NCBI RefSeq assembly: GCF_002929745.1
Contig: NZ_PJIQ01000013.1
Span: 1 to 64,000 of the forward strand
DNA length: 64,000 nucleotides
DNA from: Arthrobacter sp. B1805
GTDB lineage: Bacteria > Actinomycetota > Actinomycetes > Actinomycetales > Micrococcaceae
Direction of reading: 5' to 3'
The notes beneath the pieces are model-generated. The model saw only the letters and a program-made list of their open reading frames with translations, was not told the DNA's origin and did no database searches. The position numbers and the translations under genes were made by a program. Of this stretch, positions 35,323-44,053 are shown piece after piece (the stretch's first letter is position 1; each line of letters opens with the position of its first letter).

Positions 35323-36351
35323 ATGCCACTCATCTCACTGCGGAACGTCACCAAGAGCTTTCCCCCGGGACGCCGCGGCGATCCCGTTGTCCATGCCATC
35401 GACAACGTGAGCCTGGACATCGAGGCAGGGGAGATCTTCGGGATCATCGGGTACTCCGGAGCAGGCAAGAGCACCCTGGTCCGATTGATCAATGCCCTCG
35501 AGAAAGCCACGAGCGGCGAGATCGTCGTCGACGGACACCAGGTCACGAATGTCCCTGACCGCCAGTTGCGCACACTGCGCCTGGACATCGGCATGATCTT
35601 CCAGCAGTTCAACCTCTTCAACGCGAAGACCGTCTGGAACAACGTGGCGTATCCCCTCCGCGTCGCGGGCAGGACGCGGGATGAGATCCAGGCCCGCGTC
35701 ACCGAGCTGCTGGATTTCGTGGGGCTCGCGGACAAGGCCTCGAACTATCCCGAGCAGCTCTCCGGCGGGCAGAAGCAGCGCGTCGGCATCGCTCGTGCTC
35801 TGGCGACCTCGCCCAAGATCCTCCTCGCGGACGAGGCGACGTCGGCCCTTGATCCTGAGACCACCCACGAAGTGCTCCGGCTCCTGCGCCGGGTGAATGA
35901 GGAGCTGGGAATCACCATCGTGGTCATCACACACGAGATGGATGTCATCCAGACCCTCGCCACCAAGGTGGCGGTCATGGACGGAGGACGCATCGTGGAG
36001 CAGGGAGAGGTGTTCGACGTCTTCTCCAATCCCCGCGAGGCGTCGTCCCGACGGTTCGTCTCCACGGTGGTGCGCGGAATCCCGTCTCCCGACGAACTGT
36101 CCGTCCTCCGCGAGCGGCATACCGGGCGTATCGTCACCTTCTCCTTCCGTGACGGCGACTCCTCGCAGGCATCCGTCTTCCTCGAGCTGGCCGCCGCGGG
36201 CGTGGAGTTCGAACTCGTCTACGGCGGGATCAACGACATCCGCGGACGAGCCTTCGGTCACCTCACCCTCGCCCTGACCGGACAGGACGCCGTCATCACC
36301 TCGACACTGCAGACCATGGCCGGCCGGATCGCCGTGAAGGAGCTCGCCTGA
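35323..36351 (+). CDS. metN: Methionine ABC transporter ATP-binding protein
   Basis: Protein of 342 residues. Walker A GYSGAGKST at 43-51, signature LSGGQKQR, Walker B ILLADE, and a C-terminal NIL domain (about 265-342) that in MetN binds methionine and shuts the transporter down when the cell has enough. The FQQFNLFNAKTVWNNV stretch is typical of MetN. It overlaps metI by one base. Confidence 0.93.
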   Translation: MPLISLRNVTKSFPPGRRGDPVVHAIDNVSLDIEAGEIFGIIGYSGAGKSTLVRLINALEKATSGEIVVDGHQVTNVPDRQLRTLRLDIGMIFQQFNLFNAKTVWNNVAYPLRVAGRTRDEIQARVTELLDFVGLADKASNYPEQLSGGQKQRVGIARALATSPKILLADEATSALDPETTHEVLRLLRRVNEELGITIVVITHEMDVIQTLATKVAVMDGGRIVEQGEVFDVFSNPREASSRRFVSTVVRGIPSPDELSVLRERHTGRIVTFSFRDGDSSQASVFLELAAAGVEFELVYGGINDIRGRAFGHLTLALTGQDAVITSTLQTMAGRIAVKELA

Positions 36352-37010
36352 TGGAAGACCTCATTCCCCTGACCCCGCAACTCTGGGAAGCCACGTACGA
36401 GACGCTGTACATCGTCGGGCTGAGCCTCCTCTTCGGAGGCCTGGGCGGACTCCTTCTGGGTATCGGCCTCTACACCACCAGGTCCGGCAGCATCCTGGGC
36501 AACCGCGCGGTGTTCGGTACCTTGAACGTCATCGTCAACATCTTCCGGCCGATCCCGTTCATCATCTTCCTGGCGGCCGCCCAACCCCTCGCCCGGGCGG
36601 TCACGGGAACCGGAATCGGCAACAGCGCGATCATCTTCACGCTGTCCCTCGCGGCCACCTTCGGCATCAGCCGGATCGTCGAGCAGAACCTTCTGACCGT
36701 CCAGCCGGGCGTCATCGAAGCGGCGCGGTCCGTCGGGGCAGGACGCCTGCGGATCATCCTGACCATCCTCATCCCGGAGGCCCTGGGACCCCTGATCCTG
36801 GGCTACACCTTCATCTTCGTAGCCCTCGTCGACATGTCAGCAGTGGCCGGAAGCGTCGGTGGCGGTGGACTGGGCAACTTCGCCATCCAGTACGGCTACC
36901 GGCAGTTCAACCCGGTGGTGACCTGGGCCGCGGTGATCGTGATCGTCCTGCTCGTCCAGGCCGTCCAGCTACTGGGCAACGTCCTGGCTCGCCGAGTACT
37001 CAGGCGCTGA
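36351..37010 (+). CDS. metI: Methionine ABC transporter permease
   Basis: Permease of 219 residues with five helices and the MetI core (FRPIPFIIFLAAAQP, EAARSVGAGRLRIIL coupling loop, DMSAVAGSVGGGGLG). It forms the homodimeric channel for MetQ-delivered methionine. Last gene of the riboswitch-controlled operon. Confidence 0.93.
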   Translation: MEDLIPLTPQLWEATYETLYIVGLSLLFGGLGGLLLGIGLYTTRSGSILGNRAVFGTLNVIVNIFRPIPFIIFLAAAQPLARAVTGTGIGNSAIIFTLSLAATFGISRIVEQNLLTVQPGVIEAARSVGAGRLRIILTILIPEALGPLILGYTFIFVALVDMSAVAGSVGGGGLGNFAIQYGYRQFNPVVTWAAVIVIVLLVQAVQLLGNVLARRVLRR

Positions 37011-37052
37011 TCGCCTCGGGCCGGCAGGGCCGTCCGCCCGTGAGCTGCCGGG

Positions 37053-37079
37053 GGACCGCCGGCGGGTCGGCGGCGGTCC
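37053..37079 (+). terminator. Terminator after metI
   Basis: 9-bp stem GGACCGCCG (37053-37061) with CGGCGGTCC (37071-37079), 9-base loop, about 40 bases after the metI stop. The rest of the gap up to 37205 holds nothing I recognise. Confidence 0.55.
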
Positions 37080-37205
37080 TGTCACCGCGGGCTGTTCCGC
37101 GCCACTGCCGGGCTGGGTCGAGGACCTGCTCCGCGCCACTGGCATCGTGGCCGTGCTGAGCCGCCCGCCATGCGGTGGTCGCTCCGGCCTGGCCGGCCCC
37201 GACGG

Positions 37206-37586
37206 CTACTCCCCGAGGAGGTAACCCGCGAGCCAGGCGATGGCGTCCGGCTCGGACGAGAAGAGCCTGGTCGAGTGGATGGCGCGGGAGCTCTGCGCCG
37301 CCAGCACACGGTCCACGGGCGTGTCACCCAGCATTGCTGCGGCAAGGACACGATGATCGTCCGCGAAAGCATGACTCGCGGCGGCGCTGATACTGAAGAT
37401 TCCGCCCAGGTCGATCAGGATCGCATAGGGCACGCTGTCGACGAACAGGAAGCTGCTCTCCAGCACGTCCTGTGCATCCTCAACCTCCACGATCGTGCCC
37501 GGCTGCCAGGTCAGGCGGATCATCCCGTCGTCGAGTCTGGTCAGCCGACCCCTGCCTCCTGCAACCTGTATCGATTCCGCCGTCAC
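37206..37586 (-). CDS. STAS/SpoIIAA-like small protein
   Basis: Protein of 126 residues with the layout of the small STAS/SEC14-like (DUF7793-type) proteins common in Arthrobacter relatives: a short N-terminal strand pair, YAILIDLGGIFSIS, and a C-terminal helix AIAWLAGYLLGE. The function is not established. Start is GTG 37586 with GGTGAG upstream. Family assignment is from memory of the fold, so moderate. Confidence 0.55.
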   Translation of the reverse strand: MTAESIQVAGGRGRLTRLDDGMIRLTWQPGTIVEVEDAQDVLESSFLFVDSVPYAILIDLGGIFSISAAASHAFADDHRVLAAAMLGDTPVDRVLAAQSSRAIHSTRLFSSEPDAIAWLAGYLLGE

Positions 37587-37612
37587 TCGAACTCACCCAT
37601 CGAAGTCCCCGT

Positions 37613-38017
37613 TCAGTTCAGTGAGGCCGCGTTTGCCGAGCGTGCTCCTCGTGGCACGGTTCGTTCCCTCACCAGCCACCAGACGCCGTCGGGCGTGTAC
37701 CCCCGCTGGTGGCCGATGCTCGCCTGGTACGCCTCGGACGCCCGTGTGACGAGGTTCCGGTGCACCCATTCCCGGACGGAGTCCCGTGCAACGAGCTCCG
37801 ACGGCTGCCGCTCGAATGCGTCCTGGGAGAGGCGGACCGCGATTCCGAACGGGCCCCGGAAGTCGCCCCGGCGTCCTTCGAAGTGCGCGGTCAGCATGCC
37901 GGAGCGGGCTTCCACCGATACCAGGCTCAGATTCCTGACCTCCGGGCAGTGCGCGAAGGCCTCTTCCGCCGCCTCGACGTACTCCTCGTGGCGGGGCCTC
38001 GTAAGGACAACGGTCAC
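37613..38017 (-). CDS. Hypothetical protein
   Basis: Protein of 134 residues from GTG 38017, supported by AGGAGGAG about seven bases upstream. I do not recognise the family. It looks like a compact alpha/beta domain (LSLVSVEARSGMLTAHFEGRRGDF) followed by helices. The upstream extension of the frame is low-complexity (KRVSKRVSKG from a 12-bp tandem repeat at 38070-38093) and not part of the gene. It lies 27 bases upstream of the STAS-like gene on the same strand, perhaps in one transcript. Confidence 0.6.
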   Translation of the reverse strand: MTVVLTRPRHEEYVEAAEEAFAHCPEVRNLSLVSVEARSGMLTAHFEGRRGDFRGPFGIAVRLSQDAFERQPSELVARDSVREWVHRNLVTRASEAYQASIGHQRGYTPDGVWWLVRERTVPRGARSANAASLN

Positions 38018-38153
38018 AACCCAACTCCTCCTGCAGGCATGCTTCTCTACCGAGGGCTCCACCCCCTTGGACACCCTCTTCGACACCCTCTTCGGAGCCG
38101 CAGCCCGAACGGATGGGAACGGGTTGGTCAACAGGCAGCAGTGCTCGTTGTGC

Positions 38154-38580
38154 CTACTGCAGGAAAGATCGGAACATGGCCAGTCCCACCACGCCGAAGA
38201 GCACGCAGAGGAGTCCGGTCGACAGCCGCTGGCGGGCGGCGGGGACGCCGGGTACTGCTGACTGGTCGGGGTTCGCCGTGTTGTAGAGCACCTTGAACGG
38301 TGCGCCGATGATGTGCTGGCAGGGCCCGAAGACATCACCCCGGCCGGAACGCCGCGCACCGGCGCGGTCCAGGAACTCGTACGACGGCGCGAATCGATGC
38401 CGGCCGCGGGAAAACCCCGTCCGGCCCGTGCAGGACCCCGGTGACTGTTCCGGAGGCCTCGGCCCAGCCCTTCCACGCCCGGCGTCGACGGAGCGACACG
38501 AGCAAGGACCCTCCCACCAGCAGAACACCCAGTACGAGGACGAGAGCGGGAACGATCAGGAAGACACCCGTGATCTCCAT
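38154..38580 (-). pseudogene. Frameshifted DUF3592 membrane protein
   Basis: Two overlapping frames together code for one DUF3592-like protein. The 5' frame (from ATG 38580) gives a membrane helix and the start of the domain (RRRRAWKGWAEASGTVTGVLH). The 3' frame gives FAPSYEFLDRAG, GAPFKVLYNTANPDQSAV and a last membrane helix, ending at 38154. The switch lies near 38395-38430, where runs aaaa and cccc (38411-38418) occur. An intact paralogue lies directly upstream at 38583-38999, with SYQFVDAHG and VAYNPTSPSRS at the matching places. One indel, real or from sequencing, would explain it. Confidence 0.75.
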
Positions 38581-38582
38581 GG

Positions 38583-38999
38583 TTATTCCGGGAAGAGGCC
38601 GATGAAGAAATAGAAGGCCAGCGCGATTGCCACCAGGAAGGGAATGGCGCAGCCCAGCGTCTGGCGGGTCTGGGACGACTGGTGGAATGACCGGGAGGGA
38701 CTCGTCGGGTTATAGGCCACCTCGATGGTGCTTCCGGGAACGAGTACCTCGGCGCTGGGGATCTCGGACTGGCCCGCAAAGAAGAATCCGTGTGCGTCCA
38801 CGAACTGGTATGAGAGGTAATAGCGGCGCTTCGGGGTCAATCCGCCAGCACCGCTGCTCCATTCCTTGACATGCCCGGTAACGGTGGCAGCTGTGCGCGG
38901 CCAAGCGGCGACAGCGCGCTCCTGCCGTCGCGTCGTTCGTATCGCGTGGATGATCGACACCGCGGCGACCACGACGAAGACCGCCCATCCGAGGTACAT
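38583..38999 (-). CDS. DUF3592 family membrane protein
   Basis: Protein of 138 residues. N-terminal helix (1-20), an extracytoplasmic or cytosolic beta domain with ATVTGHVKEW and YLSYQFVDAHG, the typical VPGSTIEVAYNPTSPSRS strand, and a C-terminal helix (115-135). The function of DUF3592 is unknown. Its frameshifted paralogue follows after two bases, which indicates a tandem duplication. Confidence 0.75.
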   Translation of the reverse strand: MYLGWAVFVVVAAVSIIHAIRTTRRQERAVAAWPRTAATVTGHVKEWSSGAGGLTPKRRYYLSYQFVDAHGFFFAGQSEIPSAEVLVPGSTIEVAYNPTSPSRSFHQSSQTRQTLGCAIPFLVAIALAFYFFIGLFPE

Positions 39000-39262
39000 C
39001 GCGGTCCTCGCGGAAGCGTCCTGGGGGATATAGTTCGGGCCACCCGAGGAAGTATGCCAGCGGGAATGGCATGGTAGGCGCCGACTGGCCGGTCACACAA
39101 GCGTGTGGAGGGGCCCGAAAGGAGAGGCCGGCCGGCCGATTATAGGCACCCGTACCGCGGGGCGACAGGCCGAAGTGTCCCTGTGTCCGTGACCCGGCGG
39201 CGGGTACAGATGGAGAAGGTGCGGAACGGCCCCGCCCGAACCTCACAGCCCAGGGAGAGTCC

Positions 39263-40072
39263 TTGTACACCTCGGTCGCAGACCAGACCACCGACCAGCT
39301 CGGCGGACCGCTCAGTGTCCTCGTGCGGCAGAAGCGTGACCATGTGAAGCTCAACGGGCTGCTCGAGGAACTGCGCGGGACGTCCGGCGAAGCACAGGCT
39401 TCCGTGCTGCTCGACGTCTACCGCCTGGTGTTCCCTCACGCCTTCGCGGAGGAGTCCGTCCTCTGGCCCGTCATGCGCCGGGTACTACCCGACGGCGATG
39501 AACTCACCCTCGAGGTGGAACGCGAGCACCAGGAGGTCAACGAGCTCGTAACGACACTCGAGGGACTCGAGGACGGCTCGCCGGAACGGGCAGACGTCCT
39601 GGCGCGGCTCGTCGAGGTTCTCGACGATGACGTCCGCGACGAGGAGGACGCGCTGTTTCCGCGGCTTCAGGCTCGGGTCTCGCGGAGGGAGTTGCAGGTG
39701 TTGGGCGTGCTCTGGGAAGCAGTCCGGAGCATCGCCCCGACACGTGCCCATCCCGTCGTGGCCCGGCGGCCGCCCGGCAACGTGGTCGCCGCTCTGCCGC
39801 TGTCGGTGCTCGACCGGGCACGCGATCTCGTGGACCATGCCGTCCTGCGTGCTCCGGAGCGGTTGGCGCCCCTGCTGCACGGGACGAGTTCGGTGCTGGC
39901 ACGAGCCTCGCACAGCGTGGAAGTGCTTCCCATCATGCGATCCGGTGAGGATCCCTCCACACGATTCATCGGGGGCAGGCCGCCGTTCCCCTGGGGGACC
40001 GTCGTCGTAGCCGCCGCCGCTGCCGGCCTGGCTGCCGCCGCGATCCGGTCGACCGCCGGGCGTCGGTCCTAG
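39263..40072 (+). CDS. Hemerythrin HHE-domain protein with a C-terminal membrane anchor
   Basis: Protein of 269 residues, TTG start with GGGAGAG upstream. An HHE domain (about 15-150) carries metal ligands H27 (KRDHVKL), FPHAFAEES, EREHQEVNE and the DEEDALF motif, fit for a di-iron site that senses or binds O2 or NO. A linker and one hydrophobic segment near the C-terminus (about 240-262) suggest membrane attachment, unusual for simple HHE proteins. Divergent from the DUF3592 pair across 263 bases with no other gene. Confidence 0.85.
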   Translation: MYTSVADQTTDQLGGPLSVLVRQKRDHVKLNGLLEELRGTSGEAQASVLLDVYRLVFPHAFAEESVLWPVMRRVLPDGDELTLEVEREHQEVNELVTTLEGLEDGSPERADVLARLVEVLDDDVRDEEDALFPRLQARVSRRELQVLGVLWEAVRSIAPTRAHPVVARRPPGNVVAALPLSVLDRARDLVDHAVLRAPERLAPLLHGTSSVLARASHSVEVLPIMRSGEDPSTRFIGGRPPFPWGTVVVAAAAAGLAAAAIRSTAGRRS

Positions 40073-40224
40073 CGCTTCGCATACCGTCCGTCCACCTCCA
40101 CGCCGCAGAGCGGATGCGACGTGGCGCAGTCGGACCGAACCGGTGTGTACTGGGGCGATAGCGCTACCCGCACGCCTGGAGTCGACGGCGGCCGCGGACC
40201 TGATGCGAGGAGAGGATGACACCG

Positions 40225-40380
40225 ATGGACACCCGATGCCCCACGTGCGGCTCCGACCTGCTGGAACTGGGCGAGGACCAGTGGCCCGCCGAGGGGCCCG
40301 TTCCCGCCGGAACGATCGCCGTCTTCCAGTGCGAGCAGAACCACCGCGTCACCGTCGGGACCTCGCAGGTCCAGGCCTAA
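40225..40380 (+). CDS. Zinc-ribbon-like miniprotein
   Basis: Protein of 51 residues. A CPTCG knuckle near the N-terminus (C5, C8) and FQCEQNH near residue 37 could bind zinc. GAGGAGAGG lies nine bases before ATG 40225, strong for such a small gene. Its TAA overlaps the TAG of the convergent 80-residue gene. Function unknown. Confidence 0.65.
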   Translation: MDTRCPTCGSDLLELGEDQWPAEGPVPAGTIAVFQCEQNHRVTVGTSQVQA

Positions 40381-40619
40381 GCCGTTCCCCGAGCTCCAGC
40401 ATCCGCGTCCTCGATGATGCGAGTGAGTTCGTCCCGCAGCGCCTCGGCCTCCCGGACGGTGAGTTCGAGGCGTTCGCCCTGTTCGACCCAGCCGACGCTG
40501 ACCAGCGGCCGTCCCTGACTGTCCTCGGAGCTGGACAGTCCGACGGCGAGCGCCCGCCCGCCGGTCTGCGTGACGTCACCGACGATCAGCTCGCCGCCGT
40601 CATCCTGTGCAATTGCCAT
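40377..40619 (-). CDS. Small conserved hypothetical protein
   Basis: Protein of 80 residues that I do not recognise. It reads as a soluble alpha/beta protein (VGDVTQTGGRALAVGLS, LVSVGWVEQGERLELTVREAEALRDELTRII). AAGGAG stands eight bases before ATG 40619, so it is likely translated. It converges on the zinc-ribbon gene with overlapping stops. Confidence 0.65.
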   Translation of the reverse strand: MAIAQDDGGELIVGDVTQTGGRALAVGLSSSEDSQGRPLVSVGWVEQGERLELTVREAEALRDELTRIIEDADAGARGTA

Positions 40620-40767
40620 GACTTCACTCCTTCGTCGGGCTGACCGGTTCCTCCCATGCTAGGCGCGTGCGGGACGGCGGTGTCCAGCACCGGTCCGTCG
40701 CGCACGTCGGGCTTGCGACGTGGCCGTCCGGCCGGGGTGCTGGCGCGTCACCTGTCGGTGCGTCGAT

Positions 40768-41214
40768 TCAGCCGGCATCCGCAGGACGTATCGCGAGATT
40801 CCGGTGCAGCAGCTCGAAGCCCTCGTGCCTCAGCGCATCCCGATCGATGTCGTCCGGCAGCAGTACCGCGGTGACCCTGCTGTCGCGGATCGTCGCCCCC
40901 GCCGTTCCGCGCTCGAGCGGTGCGCACTCCAACCCGACGCCGATACCCTCCTCGACGAGCAGGCAGACGGCGTCGCTTCCGCTGCCCGGCACCGGCGTCG
41001 CCGCGAAGTACTCGACACCGTCACGCTGCGCGAGGAACCGGGTGCTGCCGAGGTCCACTCCGTCGAGGTCCGTCCGGATGGTCAGGATGTCCTGGTCGGA
41101 CTGTTCCTGCCGCAGGAGGCCAAGTACCGGACCGGTCGAGCAGCCGGTGGCACCGAACGCAAGGAGGGTCACGACAGCTACCGCGAGGCCGGAACGGACG
41201 GGCAGCGTGGGCAT
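40768..41214 (-). CDS. Putative lipoprotein of unknown function
   Basis: Protein of 148 residues from ATG 41214, with GAGGAGG just upstream. Signal peptide with lipobox ATGC (cysteine near residue 25), then a domain with LAQRDGVEYFAATPVPGSGSDAVCLLVEE and a C-terminal LPDDIDRDAL. No family recognised. It is divergent from the SDR at 41289 across 74 bases. Confidence 0.65.
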   Translation of the reverse strand: MPTLPVRSGLAVAVVTLLAFGATGCSTGPVLGLLRQEQSDQDILTIRTDLDGVDLGSTRFLAQRDGVEYFAATPVPGSGSDAVCLLVEEGIGVGLECAPLERGTAGATIRDSRVTAVLLPDDIDRDALRHEGFELLHRNLAIRPADAG

Positions 41215-41288
41215 GCGCCTCCTCGATAGGTTGCTGGACGGCAGGTGGTGCTTCCAGCCTAGCGGCGGGTGCCACCTAGGCTGGGGCC

Positions 41289-42101
41289 ATGGATTCCTCG
41301 AAGGCACTGTCCGGACGTACGTTCGTCGTCACAGGGGTGAGCCGCCGCAAGGGCATCGGCTACGCAGTAGCGTCCCGCCTCGCAAGCATGGGTGCCAGCC
41401 TCTACCTGCACCACTACGCTCCGCATGACGCCGAGCAGCCCTGGGGCGCGGACAGTATCGAGGACGTCACCGGCGGCATCCGTGCTCGATTGCAGGACGG
41501 TGCAACCCTCGCCGACGGAGGGATCGACCTCGGCCGGCACGACGGCGGGGAGCGGCTGATCATGCAGGCACGTGACGCCCTGGGCCACCTCGACGGACTC
41601 GTCTGCAACCACGCGAGGAGCGGGGGAGACGGCCGGCTCGCGGATATGTCCTGGTCGGACCTCGATGCGCACTGGCAGGTCAACACACGCTCCACCATCC
41701 TGGCGACGAAGCACTTCGCGGAACAGCACGATGGGCGCGAGGGCGGCCGCGTCATCTGGATGACCTCGGGCCAGGTCAGCGGGCCGATGACCGGCGAGAT
41801 CGCCTACGCTGCGTCGAAGGCCGCGCTCGCCGGACTGACCGCGTCCGTGGCCGACGACCTCGTGGACCGGGGCATCCTGCTCAACACCGTGAACCCCGGA
41901 CCGGTCAATACGGGCTACCTCGACGACGACACCGCCGACCGCCCGCTCGACACACTCCGAGAGGTTCTCGACCATTTCCCGTCCGGTCGCTTCGGGGAAC
42001 CCGACGATCCTGCGCGCCTCATCGCCTGGCTGCTCAGCGATGAGGGTCGCTGGATGGTCGGCCAGGTCCTCAGCACCGAGGGTGGCTTCCGGAGGTGGTG
42101 A
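41289..42101 (+). CDS. Short-chain dehydrogenase/reductase (SDR)
   Basis: Protein of 270 residues. Cofactor region TGVSRRKGIGYAVA (a slightly altered TGxxxGIG), LVCNHARSG in place of NNAG, and YAASKAAL with catalytic Tyr and Lys. The end EGGFRRW is typical of FabG-like SDRs. Substrate unknown. It resembles stand-alone FabG-type proteins with the VSRRKGIG motif, seen in several Gram-positive genomes. Confidence 0.85.
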   Translation: MDSSKALSGRTFVVTGVSRRKGIGYAVASRLASMGASLYLHHYAPHDAEQPWGADSIEDVTGGIRARLQDGATLADGGIDLGRHDGGERLIMQARDALGHLDGLVCNHARSGGDGRLADMSWSDLDAHWQVNTRSTILATKHFAEQHDGREGGRVIWMTSGQVSGPMTGEIAYAASKAALAGLTASVADDLVDRGILLNTVNPGPVNTGYLDDDTADRPLDTLREVLDHFPSGRFGEPDDPARLIAWLLSDEGRWMVGQVLSTEGGFRRW

Positions 42102-42119
42102 AGCCCTCCCGCTGATCCA

Positions 42120-43091
42120 TCACCGGATGCCGCTGCGGGCAAGGCCCTGCACGAAGTACTTCTGGAAGGCCAGGAACATGATGATGATCGGCGTGATCGA
42201 GACCAGCGCCAGAGCCATGATGGCGCCGTAGTCAGCGCCGTACTGGCCCCGCAGGTACAGCAGGCCGATGGGGAGCGTGAACAGCTGGCTGTCCTTGAGC
42301 GCGATCAGCGGCCATGCGAAATCGTTCCACTGGTACATGACCGTCAGCAGCACGAGGACCGCGATGAGCGGTCTGCACAGCGGCAGGACGATCTGCAGGA
42401 AGATCCGGAGCGTACCGGCGCCGTCGACCTTCGCGGCCTCGATGAGTTCGTCCGGTATGGCGATTATGAACTGCCGCGCGAGGAAGATCCCGAAGGCCGA
42501 AGCCGCCGATGGGAGGATGACGGCCCAGAAGGTGCCGTAGATGCCGAGTTCCGTGACGAGGCGGAACTGCGCCACCATCAGCACCTGCACGGGGATCATC
42601 ATGGTGCTCAGCACCAGGAGGAAGATGGCGCCTTTCCCACGGAAGTCCAGCTCGGCGAACGCATAGCCCGCGAGCAGGTTCACGCTGACCGTCAGGACCG
42701 TGACGATCGCGGTGATCACCACCGAGTTCCCGAACCAGGTCGCCGTGGGGAAGCTGCCGAACACCGTCCTGAAGTTGTCGAGCGTCCACGAGGACGGCCA
42801 GATGCGCAGCTCGCGGCTGAAGACGTCAGCGTTCGGGGAGAAGGCGAGGGTGACCATCCAGTAGAGCGGGAACATCATCACCAGTCCGACGACGACCGCG
42901 GCGACGAGGCGGGCGACGGCCGATGCCCGCTGGGCCGGTGGCACCCGCCTGGTGCGCGGAACAAAAGCGGCGGGGCCGACGCCGACCGCGGCCGGCCGGG
43001 CCGGAGCGCTATCGCCCTGCGCGTGAAGTGGTTGATCCATCGGCATCCCTGTCCTGGTCGTCCGGGGGCGGGCGGTCGTCCTGCGTGTCAT
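42120..43091 (-). CDS. Carbohydrate ABC transporter permease (MalG family)
   Basis: Permease of 323 residues with six helices (first about 60-80) and the EAA loop IPDELIEAAKVDGAGTLRIF. It forms the channel with the MalF-type protein at 43088. ATG 43091 overlaps that gene's stop by four bases. The first 55 residues are a hydrophilic tail, long for the family. Confidence 0.9.
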   Translation of the reverse strand: MTRRTTARPRTTRTGMPMDQPLHAQGDSAPARPAAVGVGPAAFVPRTRRVPPAQRASAVARLVAAVVVGLVMMFPLYWMVTLAFSPNADVFSRELRIWPSSWTLDNFRTVFGSFPTATWFGNSVVITAIVTVLTVSVNLLAGYAFAELDFRGKGAIFLLVLSTMMIPVQVLMVAQFRLVTELGIYGTFWAVILPSAASAFGIFLARQFIIAIPDELIEAAKVDGAGTLRIFLQIVLPLCRPLIAVLVLLTVMYQWNDFAWPLIALKDSQLFTLPIGLLYLRGQYGADYGAIMALALVSITPIIIMFLAFQKYFVQGLARSGIR

Positions 43092-44053
43092 CCCGCGGTG
43101 TCGCGTGAACGGTTACTGCGCCACTGGATCGCCGTGAAGGCGAGGGTGAGCAGGAAGATCACGATGCCGATCGCCGCAGCATAGCTCTGGTCGCGCGTCA
43201 CGAATCCGTTCTCGTAGGCGTAGGTAACGAGCACCGACGTCGAGCGTCCCGGGCCTCCACCCGTCATCACGAAGATGGTGTCGAAGACCTGGAAGGAATA
43301 GATGACGTCCATGATCAGCAGGAAGAAGGTGGACGGACCGACGAGCGGGACGGTGAGGTACCGGAACTGCTGCCAGGATCCGGCGCCCTCGAGCCGGGCG
43401 GCCTCGTAGAGTTCGGGAGAGATGCCCTGCAGGCCCGCCAGGTAGATGACCATGTTGAATCCCACGCGGATCCAGAGGGTCACCAGGATGATCGATGCGA
43501 AGGCCGCAGAGCCCTGCGACTGCCACGGGACGGTAGCCAGGCCGCCCTCGCGCAGCAGCTTGTTGATGATGCCCGTCGCCTCGTCGAACAGCAGCACGCC
43601 CATGAGTGCGGTAGCGACGCCCGAGATCACCATCGGCAGGTAGATGAGGGTGCGGAACAGTTTCCGCGCGGGCAGCACGGAGTTCATGAGCACAGCGAGG
43701 CCCAGCCCGAGGGCCAGGCTCAGGGGGACGGTGATGAGGGTGAACACGGCGGTGTTCCACGCGGACTGCCAGAACGTGGAGTCGGCGACGAGGCGCTGGT
43801 AGTTCTCGAGTCCCACCCAGCCGCTCGCCCCGAAGCCGCCCGATTCCTGGAAGCTGATGAGGAACGCCCAGCCCAGGGGCAGGAACAGGAAGATACCCAG
43901 CAGGATCAGGTTGGGTCCGAGGAAGCCGTAGGAGGTCAGGGTGGCCCGCCTCTGCCGGGAAGTCCTCCCGGGCTGCACGGCGTAGGTCGCTGCCGGGGAG
44001 GACGGCGGCCCTGTGTCGGTCGACTCCTCCCGGGCGGAGGTGCCGGCGGACAT
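43088..44053 (-). CDS. Carbohydrate ABC transporter permease (MalF/UgpA family)
   Basis: Permease of 321 residues with six helices and the coupling loop GISPELYEAARLEGAGSWQQF. It pairs with the MalG-type permease. Its ATG shares one base with the stop of the binding protein (TGATG). No ATPase gene is present in this operon; such importers commonly share a MsmK-type ATPase encoded elsewhere. Confidence 0.9.
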   Translation of the reverse strand: MSAGTSAREESTDTGPPSSPAATYAVQPGRTSRQRRATLTSYGFLGPNLILLGIFLFLPLGWAFLISFQESGGFGASGWVGLENYQRLVADSTFWQSAWNTAVFTLITVPLSLALGLGLAVLMNSVLPARKLFRTLIYLPMVISGVATALMGVLLFDEATGIINKLLREGGLATVPWQSQGSAAFASIILVTLWIRVGFNMVIYLAGLQGISPELYEAARLEGAGSWQQFRYLTVPLVGPSTFFLLIMDVIYSFQVFDTIFVMTGGGPGRSTSVLVTYAYENGFVTRDQSYAAAIGIVIFLLTLAFTAIQWRSNRSRDTAG

